DNA of 64,000 bases from contig RPFO01000154.1 of NCBI GenBank assembly GCA_009746045.1, positions 4,813,137-4,877,136 of the forward strand, given 5' to 3'. Positions 21,616 through 31,497 of this stretch are shown one piece after another. The notes below the pieces were generated by a model. It searched no databases. It saw only the letters and a program-made list of their open reading frames with translations, and had not been told where the DNA came from. This DNA is from Mesostigma viride (lineage: Eukaryota; Streptophyta; Mesostigmatophyceae; Mesostigmatales; Mesostigmataceae). The position numbers and the translations under genes were made by a program. Numbering within the stretch: the stretch's first letter is position 1; each line of letters starts with the position of its first letter.

Positions 21616-23823
21616 TCAGCGGCCATGGCCTCGCCTGTCCCGCACCATCTGCTGCTGCTGGTACGCCCACCGATAGACTCGCTCGCCGTGCTCCGTGGCC
21701 TGGGGGCCCCGAGTCCCTGGGAACCTCAGGAGATCCTCCTCGAAGGCCCACTGCTCCGGCTTGCCAGTGCCACGGCGTCCGGACAGGGACAAACGGTCCC
21801 ACGCGTTGGGAGGCCACATGGAGAGGAAGGCGGCCATGTACTCCGGGAAGGTGAACAGAAGGGACTTGACGTTCCTGTCCACTACCCCACAGCGGTAATC
21901 CGCCACATATGTTTCCCCCATACCCAGCATCACGGTGGCCACCTGTCCCAGATCGACCTCCGTTGCCGGCGGGCCCAAGCGATCATCCATGAAGTCGGGG
22001 GCGACGCCGTGCAGGAACGCCAAAGCGTTCGGAGCCAGCTTGGGGGGCTTCACCACACGGGGGAAACCCGCCACATGGTAATCCCAATGATCGCCCTCCG
22101 GGGCGTAACGCGTCACCCCATCCACACTGAACGGAAAGGGCTCACCAGGGGTGATCTGCCGAGGCACCCGGTGGGGGATGTGGGGATACAGGTCCACTCT
22201 CAGCAATTCCATGTACGCCCCTCGGTCCTTGTAACACCAGGGCCCTGGAGTAAACGCTAGCGCATGGCCCCCACACTCGTATGGAGCCCGCAGCTGGATG
22301 TCCGCGTCCCGATGCCAAGCCACCGATAAAATCTCCATGCGGGGGCGTCTGCCCCCGTAGGTGACAGTGCGACCGGGCAGCGGCCGGATGTAGTCCCCCA
22401 TCGTCCATGGCACAACCGGCGCAAACCCCTGGTGACAGGGCGGCGGGCCCGGAATTGCTGGCGCGAGCGCCTGAACTTCTGGCACCTGACCGCGACCCGC
22501 AGGTTGAGCAATTTCTACCTCAGTATTCGACCGTGTTGACTGCACGGACGACGGGCCGGGGACAGCCGTACCACTGGCTTCTGGCGGAGCGACCTCTGGG
22601 GTCGATCGTTGGGTCTTCGCGGTAGATGGGTCCGCAACAGACTTGCCACGATTAGCCGATGGTGCGACCTCTGGGGTCGAACGTTGGGCCTGTGCAGTAG
22701 ACGTGTCCGCCACCGCCTTGCCACGACCAGCCGAGGGTACGACCTCTGGGGCCGTCTTTGGCGACCGCGACCCCGAGTGTGGTCGTTGGTGGGCCGTTGC
22801 CTGGTCCCAGGTCCGCCGAAAGGACCTTTCCTCCTCACGCGCCCCCGGGCGTACACCCACACCCTGGGAAGCCTCTCTGGAGCGGGACGCGTCCTGTGAG
22901 CTGCGGTCACCCGAGTTCTCACGGCGGCGGGGGTCGCGCGAGGCGTTGCCGGCTGAGGGGGCAGGTTCCCGGGGCGCCGGACGCGGCGGAAACAGGTCGT
23001 CGTCTTCACTCCCGTATTCCTCATCATCGGGGCCCTCCCCTCCGCGATCATCCGCCTCGTCCAATTCCACGATACGGTCCAGCGCCTGCCGAAGGGAGTA
23101 CTGGCCGTTGGTGGTGCAGAACGGGCCCCGTAAGGCCCCGTCTGGCGGCAAACCCCGGTAGGCCCACTGCAGGGTCTGACGTCGTGCCGGTGCGACGAGC
23201 AAGAACATGAGGCGTGGGTAGGCCATGAGGGCCGACACCGTAGTCACGCAACGGTCGCAGGCACAGCTGGGTGCGTGGTCCTCCCAAGCTGTCCCTACCG
23301 CCACATTCCCTCGAATCGCCGTCCGGGTCTCGACTTTGAACCCGCAATGCCTTTGCACGGATTTGCGGAACTTCTCGTGTCGATCGCGGGGCCACTCCAG
23401 AACCGAGGAGGCCAGGTAGTCTTGATCGGCCTTGCCGTGCCTGCGCCGTCGACGCGCCAAGAACACGCCCTCCTGGCCGTAGTCGGGCAGAAACGTCCGC
23501 GGATTAAAGGTCTCACGGTTGTTCTCGTTGGCGGTCGCGGCTATATCCGACCCCTGCTCCTTCATGTCTTCCGACCGTCGCCTCTTGCCAAAACTGGTCC
23601 AAGTTGGCACGAACCCTGCCGGCTCCTCTGGGGAGGCTGGGGGTGTGAACCGCACCAAGGGACTGCTGGAATCACTGCCTCTGGGGCTGCCTCTGGGGCT
23701 GGATCGAGTCTCCTCTGGGGAGCCCGTCTGTTGTACAAGGAATGACCACGAGCAGCGAGGCAACACCTGTGAGTACCGGTGTGTCATACCGACTAGTGTA
23801 CTGTGTACCTGTGGTATGTACAT
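21616..23823 (-). CDS. Gypsy-G ORF3, conserved unknown protein after pol
   Basis: 735 codons, starting 45 bases after the pol stop. It has a basic N-terminal third with a Cys pair (CACDRC), an acidic/low-complexity centre with three imperfect repeats of about 27 residues (APEVVPSAGRGKAVAD type), and a globular, Trp- and Pro-rich C-terminal 260 residues (MEILSVAWHRD ... FPEYMAAFLSMWPPNAW). I see no signal peptide, membrane segment or envelope feature. Gypsy-H retains the last 100 or so residues with many conservative replacements at 47263-47735, which suggests a real protein. Function unknown. Confidence 0.8.
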   Translation of the reverse strand: MYIPQVHSTLVGMTHRYSQVLPRCSWSFLVQQTGSPEETRSSPRGSPRGSDSSSPLVRFTPPASPEEPAGFVPTWTSFGKRRRSEDMKEQGSDIAATANENNRETFNPRTFLPDYGQEGVFLARRRRRHGKADQDYLASSVLEWPRDRHEKFRKSVQRHCGFKVETRTAIRGNVAVGTAWEDHAPSCACDRCVTTVSALMAYPRLMFLLVAPARRQTLQWAYRGLPPDGALRGPFCTTNGQYSLRQALDRIVELDEADDRGGEGPDDEEYGSEDDDLFPPRPAPREPAPSAGNASRDPRRRENSGDRSSQDASRSREASQGVGVRPGAREEERSFRRTWDQATAHQRPHSGSRSPKTAPEVVPSAGRGKAVADTSTAQAQRSTPEVAPSANRGKSVADPSTAKTQRSTPEVAPPEASGTAVPGPSSVQSTRSNTEVEIAQPAGRGQVPEVQALAPAIPGPPPCHQGFAPVVPWTMGDYIRPLPGRTVTYGGRRPRMEILSVAWHRDADIQLRAPYECGGHALAFTPGPWCYKDRGAYMELLRVDLYPHIPHRVPRQITPGEPFPFSVDGVTRYAPEGDHWDYHVAGFPRVVKPPKLAPNALAFLHGVAPDFMDDRLGPPATEVDLGQVATVMLGMGETYVADYRCGVVDRNVKSLLFTFPEYMAAFLSMWPPNAWDRLSLSGRRGTGKPEQWAFEEDLLRFPGTRGPQATEHGERVYRWAYQQQQMVRDRRGHGR

Positions 23824-23867
23824 ACCTCTATGTGTATGTACATACCTCTAAGTGTATGTACATACCT
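23803..23867 (-). repeat. Short tandem repeats between pol and ORF3
   Basis: Three near-identical 18-bp units containing the palindrome TATGTACATA occupy the gap between the pol stop (23868) and run across the ORF3 start (23823). On the element RNA they could fold or bind a factor. Whether they help ORF3 translation is speculative. Confidence 0.7.
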
Positions 23868-26800
23868 CTATTGCAACCTGTGGACCTTCTTGTACGCGTC
23901 TAGCAACCGCTTGCAGCCAGAGAGCTCCTTCTCCGTCCGCCAAGAGGCCTCTGCCCCATATCGAGAGAACTTCCACCGGATCCGATATTGGCGTTGTCGA
24001 CCACGCCCGAAATCGCGATGGGCGACAATCTCCTCGACCTCGTCCTCCTGTTCCCCTGTCTCCGGATCGTATTCCACAGGAGCCGGGGGATTGAGTCTAC
24101 CCTGGATCGAGTTCTGGTGGTACAGCTTGAGCTGGTCGCGGTGGAAGGTTGTTGCGGTGCCCCATGAGATGGGCACGTCCACCTTGAACATGACATCATC
24201 CCATTTCTCCAGCACTTGGTGGGGCCCCAGGTACATGGGCCGGAGCTTCGTTTTGAGCTCCCCTTCCACCTTCTGGGAGAATCGACCGAGCTGGGGTCCC
24301 TCTACCAGGACCCAGTCCCCGACCTCGATGTCCGGTGCTCTAGAGTCCCGCTTGCCTTCCACGCGAGCCATGTTGCGCTCGGCAGCGGCCCGGTACCCTT
24401 TAACCGCACTGTTGTGAGCTTGGCGCATCTTTTCCAGCAGGCTGCTCACGCCCGCCAGAGTAGTGCGCAGCACCTCCGGTTCCGCCAGTGCCGGACTCGT
24501 CAGCAAGTCGGTCGGCGTCAGCGGATGCCTTCCCGTGTTGAGAAAGAACGGGGTTAGGCCATGGGCTGCCTGTGGTGCGTTGTTCAGGGAGAACTCCACC
24601 AAGCACAGCAACTCCTCCCAGTTGCTGCCCACCTCGTCGGTGTAATGGCGCATGGTTTCCTGTACCGTGCGGTTGAGTCGCTCCACCAGATGGGAGGACG
24701 AGCTGTGATAAGCCGTCCCTAGCGACACCTTGGTTCCCAGGCAGTCGAAGAACTCCTGCCAGAACCGGGCGGTGAAGAGCGTGTCCCGGTCCGAGATGAA
24801 CTGGCGGCTGAGCCCGTGGAACCGGAAGACGTGGTTGAGGTACAGTTTGGCACACCCCTCGGCCGTGAGGTCAGCCGGACAGGGGGCCAGGTGACACATG
24901 CGCGTGAGTCGGTCCACGAACACCAAGATCTTGCTGTTGCCGTTCTTGGTCTTCTTAAAGGGGCCGACGAAATCCATCTGGATCGAGTCCCAGGGACCCA
25001 GGGGATCAGGTAGCGTCTTTGGGACAGCCTGAGTACCCGTGTTCTGGGACTTGGCTATCTGGCACGACGGGCATTCGCGTATATAGGCCGCAATGTAGTC
25101 CTTCATGCCAGGCCAGTAGAAGTGACGACGTGCCCTTGGTAGCAGCCGCCCAATGCCCTGATGACCGCCGACTAGGGAGTCGTGGAGCTCGTGGAGCAAG
25201 GCTGCTCGACAGAGCTCGGGTATGTAGAGGCGCCACGTGTCCGGGCGCACCATGACGTATAGGCGACCCCCTTGGAACTTGCACGGGAGCCTGCCCATCA
25301 TCTTGGGGTGTGACTTGATCACCTCCAAGGCGGCCGGCTCGGTAACCGTGAAGCGGCTGATCAGCATCTCCAGGGGGGAAGTGACCGTATACGCATCGGC
25401 CTCGTCCTCCTCCTCCGGTTGGTCCAGCGCCGAGTGTAGGTACTCAGACACGACCACCGGGGATCCAAGAGGTTCCAGATGAAAAAGAGCCTGAGCCACA
25501 GCGCCAAGGGGAACCCGTGTGTGGGACCCCTCCCCTTCCCCGGGGGACCGCGCGTCCACGCGCTGGTCGTCGTCGCCATCGGGGGGCGACAAGGCATCCG
25601 GAGTGGTATGACTCATGTGAAACAGGTGGCGAGCCCGCGGCGACCGTGGGAGGTCATCGTAGAGCGGGGCGCCAGGCGCCTCCTCACAGGTGGTATGGAG
25701 CACCCCCATGTCCTCATAGAACCAGTAGTCAGCACGACGGGAGAGGGCGTCGGGCACCACGTTGTCCGCACCCTTCACATACTGGATCTTAAAAGGGGCA
25801 AACTGGGAAAGGTACTCCATCCACCTGGCCTGACGGGGCGTCAGATTTGGCTGCGTCAAGAGGTGGGTCAGGGGCCTATGGTCCGTGTGAATAATCAAAC
25901 GGGCGGGGTCGAGGTCCCCTGTCTCGCTGACTGCAACATCAAACTGCGCGCCCAACAGGTGGTGGCGCCATGTGTGGCAACAGTAGACCACAGCCAACAG
26001 CTCTTGCTGGTGGACCGGATAGTTCCGCTCGGCGGGGATCATTGTGCGGGAGATGTACTCAACCGGTTGCAAGCCCTTGCCTTGGTCCTGCAAGAGGACC
26101 CCGCCGATAGCCACCTTGCTCGCATCCGTCGCAACCACAAAAGGAAGGGACGGGTCTGGGAGCACGAGCACGGGTGCCGCGGTCAAACTGGCCTTGAGGG
26201 CCTCAAAGGCCTGCTGGCACTGTGCCGACCAGACGAAGGATACGCCCTTCTTGAGGAGAGCGTTGATGGGCGACGCGATCGTGGCAAACCGGGGGATGAA
26301 GCGTCGATAGTATGACGCAATCCCCAGGAAGCTACGCACGCCCTTCACGTCGGTCGGAGCTGGCCACTGTTGGACAGAGGCGATCTTCTCCGGGTCCGTG
26401 GCCACGCCTGCCGCTGAAAGCGTGTGGCCCAGGAACGGGACGCTGCGCCCCGCCCGGACCTTAGCCCTGCGGGCCGAGAGATGCTCGTCCTCCATAATGC
26501 GCAGGACCATATCGACGTCCTCCAGGTGCTCCTCGAAGGTCTTGGAGTACACCAGGATGTCATCCAGATAGGCCAAAGCGCAAGTGCGTTTCCAGGACCA
26601 GGGCGGCTTGTCCCCCTTGCGAGGGTCGCGCAGGTCACTGGATACCTGTGGCAGGTGTGCAGTCCCCATGACGGGCCGCAAGATGTCGTTCATGAGCATC
26701 TGGAAGCTGGCTGGTGAGTTGCAAAGCCCCATCGCCGCCACACGGAACTGGTAGTGTCCGTATGGCGTATTGAAGGCCGTCTTGTGACAGTCCTCTTCAG

Positions 26801-28094
26801 CGATGCGGAGCTGCCAAAACCCATCGGCGCAGTCGATCACCGTGAAGCAGGTGGCGCCCTGTACTCGATTGAAGATGTCATCAATGCGCGGGAGCGGGTA
26901 CTTGGACTTGACAGTGATCGCGTTGAGCTTCCTGTAGTCGGTGACGAGCCGCCACTTGCCCCCAGGCTTGGGCACTAGGAGTACCCCAGCGGAGAAAGGG
27001 CTGTTACTGGGCTCAATCAGACCACGCTCAAGGAGGGCCATCAGGATCTTCTTGAGCTCCATCAGCTCGACTGGCCCCATCCGGTACATCGGGGACGTGG
27101 TGGGCCCGAAGCCTTCCTTGAGGCGGATATGGTGCAGCACAGAACGGGGCGGGGGAAACTGCGGTGTAGACTCGTCGAACAGCTTCTCCCGCTTGGCCAG
27201 GATGGCGTTGTAGCGCGCGATCTCGTCGTCAGTGAAGTCGGTGCCGATCTCCAGCAGCTCCTCAAGCAGGGGCACAGAGTCAAGGCGGTACATGTAGTAC
27301 TCCTTGCCCTTCTGCAGGTTGCGCGCGAGCGTCTTGCTGCTCATCAGCATCTGAGAAGCATGGCGTCGTGGCTTCTCGGGCCCCGCGTCGTGCTGAACGT
27401 TGTGCACCTCGGTGCCGTGCGCCAGATACTCGTGCCGTGGGCACCAGAAGGAGCCATCAGGGAACCAAACCACCCGTCGCTTGACACTGATCGTCACGTC
27501 CTGGGCGTCCTGCCAATCAACGCCCAGGATGATGTCAGCTGCGCCCAGCGGCGCCACTGTGGCTGTTACCTCCACTGGTATGCCCTGGACAACCGCCTTG
27601 AGGTCCACGAGGCCAGGGGACGGGTGCTTGTTACCATCGGCATACCGGACGTTGATGGGCGTCGGGTGCGGTCGAATCGTGTAGCCAGCGCGTCGCACCA
27701 GGGCCTCATGGATAAAAGATGTGGTCGCCCCCGTATCCACCATAAACTTAACATCCAGGATCGTCTTCTCCTTCAGAAACGGGTCAAGTGTGGTGGTAGG
27801 GAGGGCCAGTCCGCCGCTGAAAACTAGCAGTGTTCTGGTGCTTGGTGAGGCAGCGGACGGGGGGGCCTCTGGGGCCTGCCCGCCAGATCTATCTACATGA
27901 TTGGCTGAAACGTGGTCGACCTCGGTCGCCGACACGTCTGCATATGAAGAGAGCGGGGAGACCTCTGGGGCCTGCCCGCCAGTCCTATCTACGTTATTGA
28001 CTGACGCTATCTCCGCGCCCACATCTGGTGCAGGCGTCTGTGCTACCTGGTTGACTAACTCTACTCCTACTTCTACCCCTGTGGGAAGGGGCAC
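23868..28094 (-). CDS. pol: Gypsy-G Pol: protease, RT, RNase H, integrase, chromodomain
   Basis: About 1408 codons in the -1 frame relative to gag, overlapping the gag stop (TAGTG; the first in-frame start-like codon is GTG at 28094). Retropepsin DTGA is near residue 120 with IILGVDW. RT has CFTVIDCADGFWQL and YLDD near residue 506. RNase H has VATDASK and HTDHRPL. Integrase has the HHCC finger then Asp (MDFVGPF), Asp (SDRDTLF) and Glu (HLVERLN) at about 1040-1135. A C-terminal chromodomain (VEEIVAHRDF ... YRIRWKFSRYG) is at about 1350-1400. This is the standard chromovirus order. No defect seen. Frameshifting or reinitiation is needed to make it. Confidence 0.95.
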   Translation of the reverse strand: MPLPTGVEVGVELVNQVAQTPAPDVGAEIASVNNVDRTGGQAPEVSPLSSYADVSATEVDHVSANHVDRSGGQAPEAPPSAASPSTRTLLVFSGGLALPTTTLDPFLKEKTILDVKFMVDTGATTSFIHEALVRRAGYTIRPHPTPINVRYADGNKHPSPGLVDLKAVVQGIPVEVTATVAPLGAADIILGVDWQDAQDVTISVKRRVVWFPDGSFWCPRHEYLAHGTEVHNVQHDAGPEKPRRHASQMLMSSKTLARNLQKGKEYYMYRLDSVPLLEELLEIGTDFTDDEIARYNAILAKREKLFDESTPQFPPPRSVLHHIRLKEGFGPTTSPMYRMGPVELMELKKILMALLERGLIEPSNSPFSAGVLLVPKPGGKWRLVTDYRKLNAITVKSKYPLPRIDDIFNRVQGATCFTVIDCADGFWQLRIAEEDCHKTAFNTPYGHYQFRVAAMGLCNSPASFQMLMNDILRPVMGTAHLPQVSSDLRDPRKGDKPPWSWKRTCALAYLDDILVYSKTFEEHLEDVDMVLRIMEDEHLSARRAKVRAGRSVPFLGHTLSAAGVATDPEKIASVQQWPAPTDVKGVRSFLGIASYYRRFIPRFATIASPINALLKKGVSFVWSAQCQQAFEALKASLTAAPVLVLPDPSLPFVVATDASKVAIGGVLLQDQGKGLQPVEYISRTMIPAERNYPVHQQELLAVVYCCHTWRHHLLGAQFDVAVSETGDLDPARLIIHTDHRPLTHLLTQPNLTPRQARWMEYLSQFAPFKIQYVKGADNVVPDALSRRADYWFYEDMGVLHTTCEEAPGAPLYDDLPRSPRARHLFHMSHTTPDALSPPDGDDDQRVDARSPGEGEGSHTRVPLGAVAQALFHLEPLGSPVVVSEYLHSALDQPEEEDEADAYTVTSPLEMLISRFTVTEPAALEVIKSHPKMMGRLPCKFQGGRLYVMVRPDTWRLYIPELCRAALLHELHDSLVGGHQGIGRLLPRARRHFYWPGMKDYIAAYIRECPSCQIAKSQNTGTQAVPKTLPDPLGPWDSIQMDFVGPFKKTKNGNSKILVFVDRLTRMCHLAPCPADLTAEGCAKLYLNHVFRFHGLSRQFISDRDTLFTARFWQEFFDCLGTKVSLGTAYHSSSSHLVERLNRTVQETMRHYTDEVGSNWEELLCLVEFSLNNAPQAAHGLTPFFLNTGRHPLTPTDLLTSPALAEPEVLRTTLAGVSSLLEKMRQAHNSAVKGYRAAAERNMARVEGKRDSRAPDIEVGDWVLVEGPQLGRFSQKVEGELKTKLRPMYLGPHQVLEKWDDVMFKVDVPISWGTATTFHRDQLKLYHQNSIQGRLNPPAPVEYDPETGEQEDEVEEIVAHRDFGRGRQRQYRIRWKFSRYGAEASWRTEKELSGCKRLLDAYKKVHRLQ

Positions 28095-29949
28095 TATGCG
28101 CGAGGATCGCGGGGCCGGGAGGCCGCCTCGTCCGACCTTCCGGTCCCCCCTTCCCCCTCATCCGAGTCGTCGTCGTCGCCGGGGTTGAGCGCCTCATACT
28201 CGTCACCTCCAGCCTCGGACGCCAGGATCTCATCGAGCTCGCGCACTGTCCGAGAGAACGACGCTGGGAAGCGGGGTGTCTGGAACTGGTTGGGCTGCGT
28301 GCGCGCGTCGCGCAGCTTGGCAGCCCGCGCGCCTGCGTTGCGCGGGCGAGCATCCCGCGCTGCCGGCGCTGGGCGCCTCTCAAAGGCGGGACCAGAAAAC
28401 GTGGGGGCCTCCTTGGTGGCCTCCGTCGCCGTGCTGGTGCGCGCCTTGAGGCGCGGACAATCCTTCTTGAGGTGCCCGACCTCGTGGCACATGAAACAGC
28501 GGGCCTTGGACGCATCGATGGCGTGCAGTTGGGCAGCCGGCTGCTCGTCGTCATTGGACTCCTCCCCCTCCGACGGGGCGGGTTCCACCTCAGTGAAGTG
28601 GACACGGCGTGTCATCGTGGATGAGGCGAACCGGCGGGTGCTGGTGTAGCGCGGCTGCTTGACGACGTCGGCCACCTGTAGAAGGTACTGCTGGACAGCG
28701 TGGATGTCAAGCTTGTCCCAGGGAACCTCGGCATAGTGCTTCTTAACCTCAGCGAGGAGGTCAGGATGGATGGCCTCCAAAAACCGAATCTTGTACTCGG
28801 TCCACGTCAGGTCCCCGGTCAGCCGCGCCGCAAAGGAGTCAAAGGTGGTGAGGAACTCCGCCAAGTCAGTGTTGCCTTGACGTAGGCGGCCGAACTCAAA
28901 CCGCTCGGTCAGTCGATAGCCGGGAGGGATGAGCTTGCGCCGGATGCGCTCGTGCAGTTCCTCGACCGTCTGCGGGTATGACTGGGCCGCCACACTCTCA
29001 ACGTTAAGCATCCCGACCACTGATGGGTCCATACACTTCACCACCACGTAGGGGATCAAAACCTTGGTGGCCAGCTGCCACTCATGGTGTTCACACCAGA
29101 CGGTGTACAACTGTTGCCACATACGGGCCCACTCGTCGATCTCACGGGGAGTCATGCCCGCATGGAGCTTGGGCACCGCCTTAAAATCTGGCATAGGCGG
29201 GGCCTTGACAGGGTCAGGACGCAAGGGGCCGCCCTTGCTGCAGTACGCGGGGCTGGAAAAGGTGAGGGGCTCGTGCCGACGCGCCCGCATCTCCTGTTGA
29301 GAGCCCCGTCCTGCAGGCTGGTCATGCCCACGTAGGGACACAAAGGTGTCCTCCTCACGCTCGGGATCGAGGTCGCCGGATTCTCGGCGGGGCGCGTAGT
29401 CAGCGGACACCCACTGTGACGCAAAGGGGGCTGACTCACGCCGAACGCGAACGGACGTGGGATGCTCATAACCGGGGTCGTCCAGGGGCAGCCGACTGAA
29501 ATTGGCGTTGGTGGGCGCGCTCCTTGTGGGGAGGGAGGTGGGTACCGTGGGGAAGGGGCCCGGGGGATCGTAGTCCGCGTCCTCAGGATCGGTCTGCACG
29601 TGCGCCGACCCTAACGCCCGTGGCGGGGGTCGCGACCAGCTCTCGTTCGCTCCAAAGGAGACCCGACGGGGATCCCTTCCATGACCCAGCCCCGACCCGC
29701 CGCGGCCACGCCCTGCCCAAGGGTGAGTCAGGCGCGGGCGGCCTACCCCCAATTGGGAGGATTGCACGAACTCAGCCGGAGGGGCAAACGGCGAACTAGC
29801 TACCGGGCTAGCCGCGACCTCTATCTCCTCATCAGCCTCCTGCACGACTTCCACATAGGGTGGTCGCTGCGTAGGAGGTACCCTGTCCCAGTTACCCATA
29901 TGCTGGGTCAATACCGGTCGCGATTGCTGCTGCGTCTGCTGTTGCTGTC

Positions 29950-29980
<31 letters not shown>

Positions 29981-30322
29981 CATCTGTCGCGACGGCGGAG
30001 ACTGCTGAGACTGAGGCTGTCGCTGCGGCGACTGCTGAGACAATTGTTGTCGCTGCGGCGACTGCTGTTGCTGATCAAACCCTAAGGCAGCTTGTTCTAG
30101 CTGCGACTCCAGGGTCGCCTGCCGTTCTGCGGTATCCCTAGCGGCTGCATCGGATCTCCGGGAGCCTCTGGAGCTCCTACTGGACTTGCTAGATCTTCTG
30201 GAACCGTGACTGGACGTGCTGGATACTTCCTGCCCTGCTCTATTGTCCTCTGGGGACGATCTAATGTTCTGGCCCTCTGGGGGCGACGTGTTACCACCAC
30301 CTTGCTTTTTCTTCTTGGGCAT
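28094..30322 (-). CDS. gag: Gypsy-G Gag
   Basis: 742 codons starting MPKKKKQGGG. The N-terminal half is Ser/Arg-, Gln- and Pro-rich with a degenerate SPQRQQ repeat. The capsid region (about residues 360-550) includes HAGMTPREIDEWARMWQQLY and LRQGNTDLAEFLTTFDSFAARL, typical of Gypsy capsid. One CCHC knuckle, CFMCHEVGHLKKDC, is near residue 607. The C-terminus is acidic. The stop TAG shares its last base with the first codon of the pol frame. Homologous broken copies are at 254-911 and 41405-43564. Confidence 0.93.
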
Positions 30323-30515
30323 TCTGGGCCCTCGTACCGTACCAGCACCTTACACAGTACCTTACACAGTACCTCCCCAAACACAGGCAGGCAAGAGAGA
30401 AAAGAGCAGAAGCCACAACTAATGCTTCTAATAGTACTAATATTATCGACTAACTATGGTATCTAAGCTAATAGCAGGCTCACTCTATACTAGTATCTAG
30501 AAGCGGTAGTAATGC

Positions 30516-30869
30516 TTATGCCCTAGCGGCTGGGCCCAGGTGAAGCTGCTCCAGTGCATGCAACACATCCTGTGCAGGTAACTGGGTGCCACGCCTAGTC
30601 TGGTGCAGCCCTTCTGGGAGGGGCATATTATCCCTAATAAACTGATCTGCCTCAGCTAATGTATTAAATCCCTGCCATCTAGCTAACGACGCTGGGTGTA
30701 AGACCTTATCCTTAATATGATTGCTACACGCAGCCCAACTATAGAAAATGCCTGGTTGGCCTGTGGCCCCGTCATGTGCTACTGCGTAGTATAGGTATTG
30801 GGATCTACCTCCTTGATTAATACGCCTATATCCTCCTTCATTATTACGTCTGCTGCGGGAGGTTCCCAT
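30516..30869 (-). CDS. Gypsy-G ORF0: RNase H1 N-terminal / Cauli_VI-type domain protein
   Basis: 117 residues, ATG at 30869. After a basic N-terminus (SRSRRNNEGGYRR), residues about 26-84 follow the pattern of the RNase H1 hybrid-binding domain (Pfam Cauli_VI): YYAVAHDG, then PGIFYSWAAC, then a basic helix, then RWQGFNTLAEADQFI. This domain binds RNA or RNA/DNA hybrid in RNase H1 and also occurs in the caulimovirus translation transactivator. Here it stands alone, upstream of gag, without a catalytic RNase H. The same C-terminus is present in Gypsy-H at 1-66. I infer a role in RNA binding, priming or polycistronic translation. Confidence 0.78.
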   Translation of the reverse strand: MGTSRSRRNNEGGYRRINQGGRSQYLYYAVAHDGATGQPGIFYSWAACSNHIKDKVLHPASLARWQGFNTLAEADQFIRDNMPLPEGLHQTRRGTQLPAQDVLHALEQLHLGPAARA

Positions 30870-31477
30870 GAACTACCGATTAGGTATAAAGCAATATCAC
30901 ACGGTGTTCAAGCATGCAATGCAGGAAGGGGAAAGAAAGGGAGGAAAGCCCACCCAGGATACCTCTACGTGCAGGTGACGTGCTCACAGCGAGAGAGAAG
31001 CACAAGGCAGAAACAAAACGTTCACAAACAATACGAAGAACGTTGAGGTACAGCCACCGGCAACACAGTAAGGCAACGGCCAGCCGGTGACTACCCTCGA
31101 GCCGTAGGCAGCGTTGCCCTCTGGGGGTCCGCCCACGGCTCACGAACGTTGGCCTCTGGGGCAACGTGGGTACCAACAGTCACGAACATGAAATCGGACA
31201 CGACATAAAACATATACCCCGTTGCTACGCGCGTGGGTAAGACAGGGGGGGGAGCAAGAGGGAAATCAGGGAAATCTTACCACTTGCATGGACGTCTAGC
31301 GTCCTTAGACACCCCTCAACGGGTTAAGAGGTCTTGGATGGCGTTCCGGCTGTGGCTATAGCTGTCCTGAGCGTCACCGGGATCTGGCAACCGCCTTTGC
31401 TGGGCGGGATGAACCCTGTCGGCTCTGGGCCTTTGCTAAGCTAAATCCGGCTCTGGGCCGCCATGTTAAACCACCCT

Positions 31478-31497
31478 AACCTAACCTCCGATACCAG
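31478..31497 (-). promoter_or_regulatory. Gypsy-G primer binding site
   Basis: In element orientation the bases after the 5' LTR read CTGGTATCGGAGGTTAGG. TGGTATCGGAG is close to the usual plant/algal initiator-tRNA-Met primer-binding sequence, offset one base from the LTR. Confidence 0.7.

Larger units (their letters stand above)
30323..31497 (-). other. Gypsy-G leader between 5' LTR and gag
   Basis: About 1.17 kb. It holds the small ORF0 (30516-30869), a 193-base gap before gag, and about 630 bases between the LTR and ORF0 in which I see no further gene. Such a long leader with its own ORF calls for reinitiation or internal entry to translate gag. Confidence 0.8.

Noticed and set aside
21616-23823. 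Envelope gene of a retrovirus-like element
   Set aside because: No signal peptide, no membrane-spanning hydrophobic run and no fusion-peptide-like segment. Hydrophobic residues are scattered.
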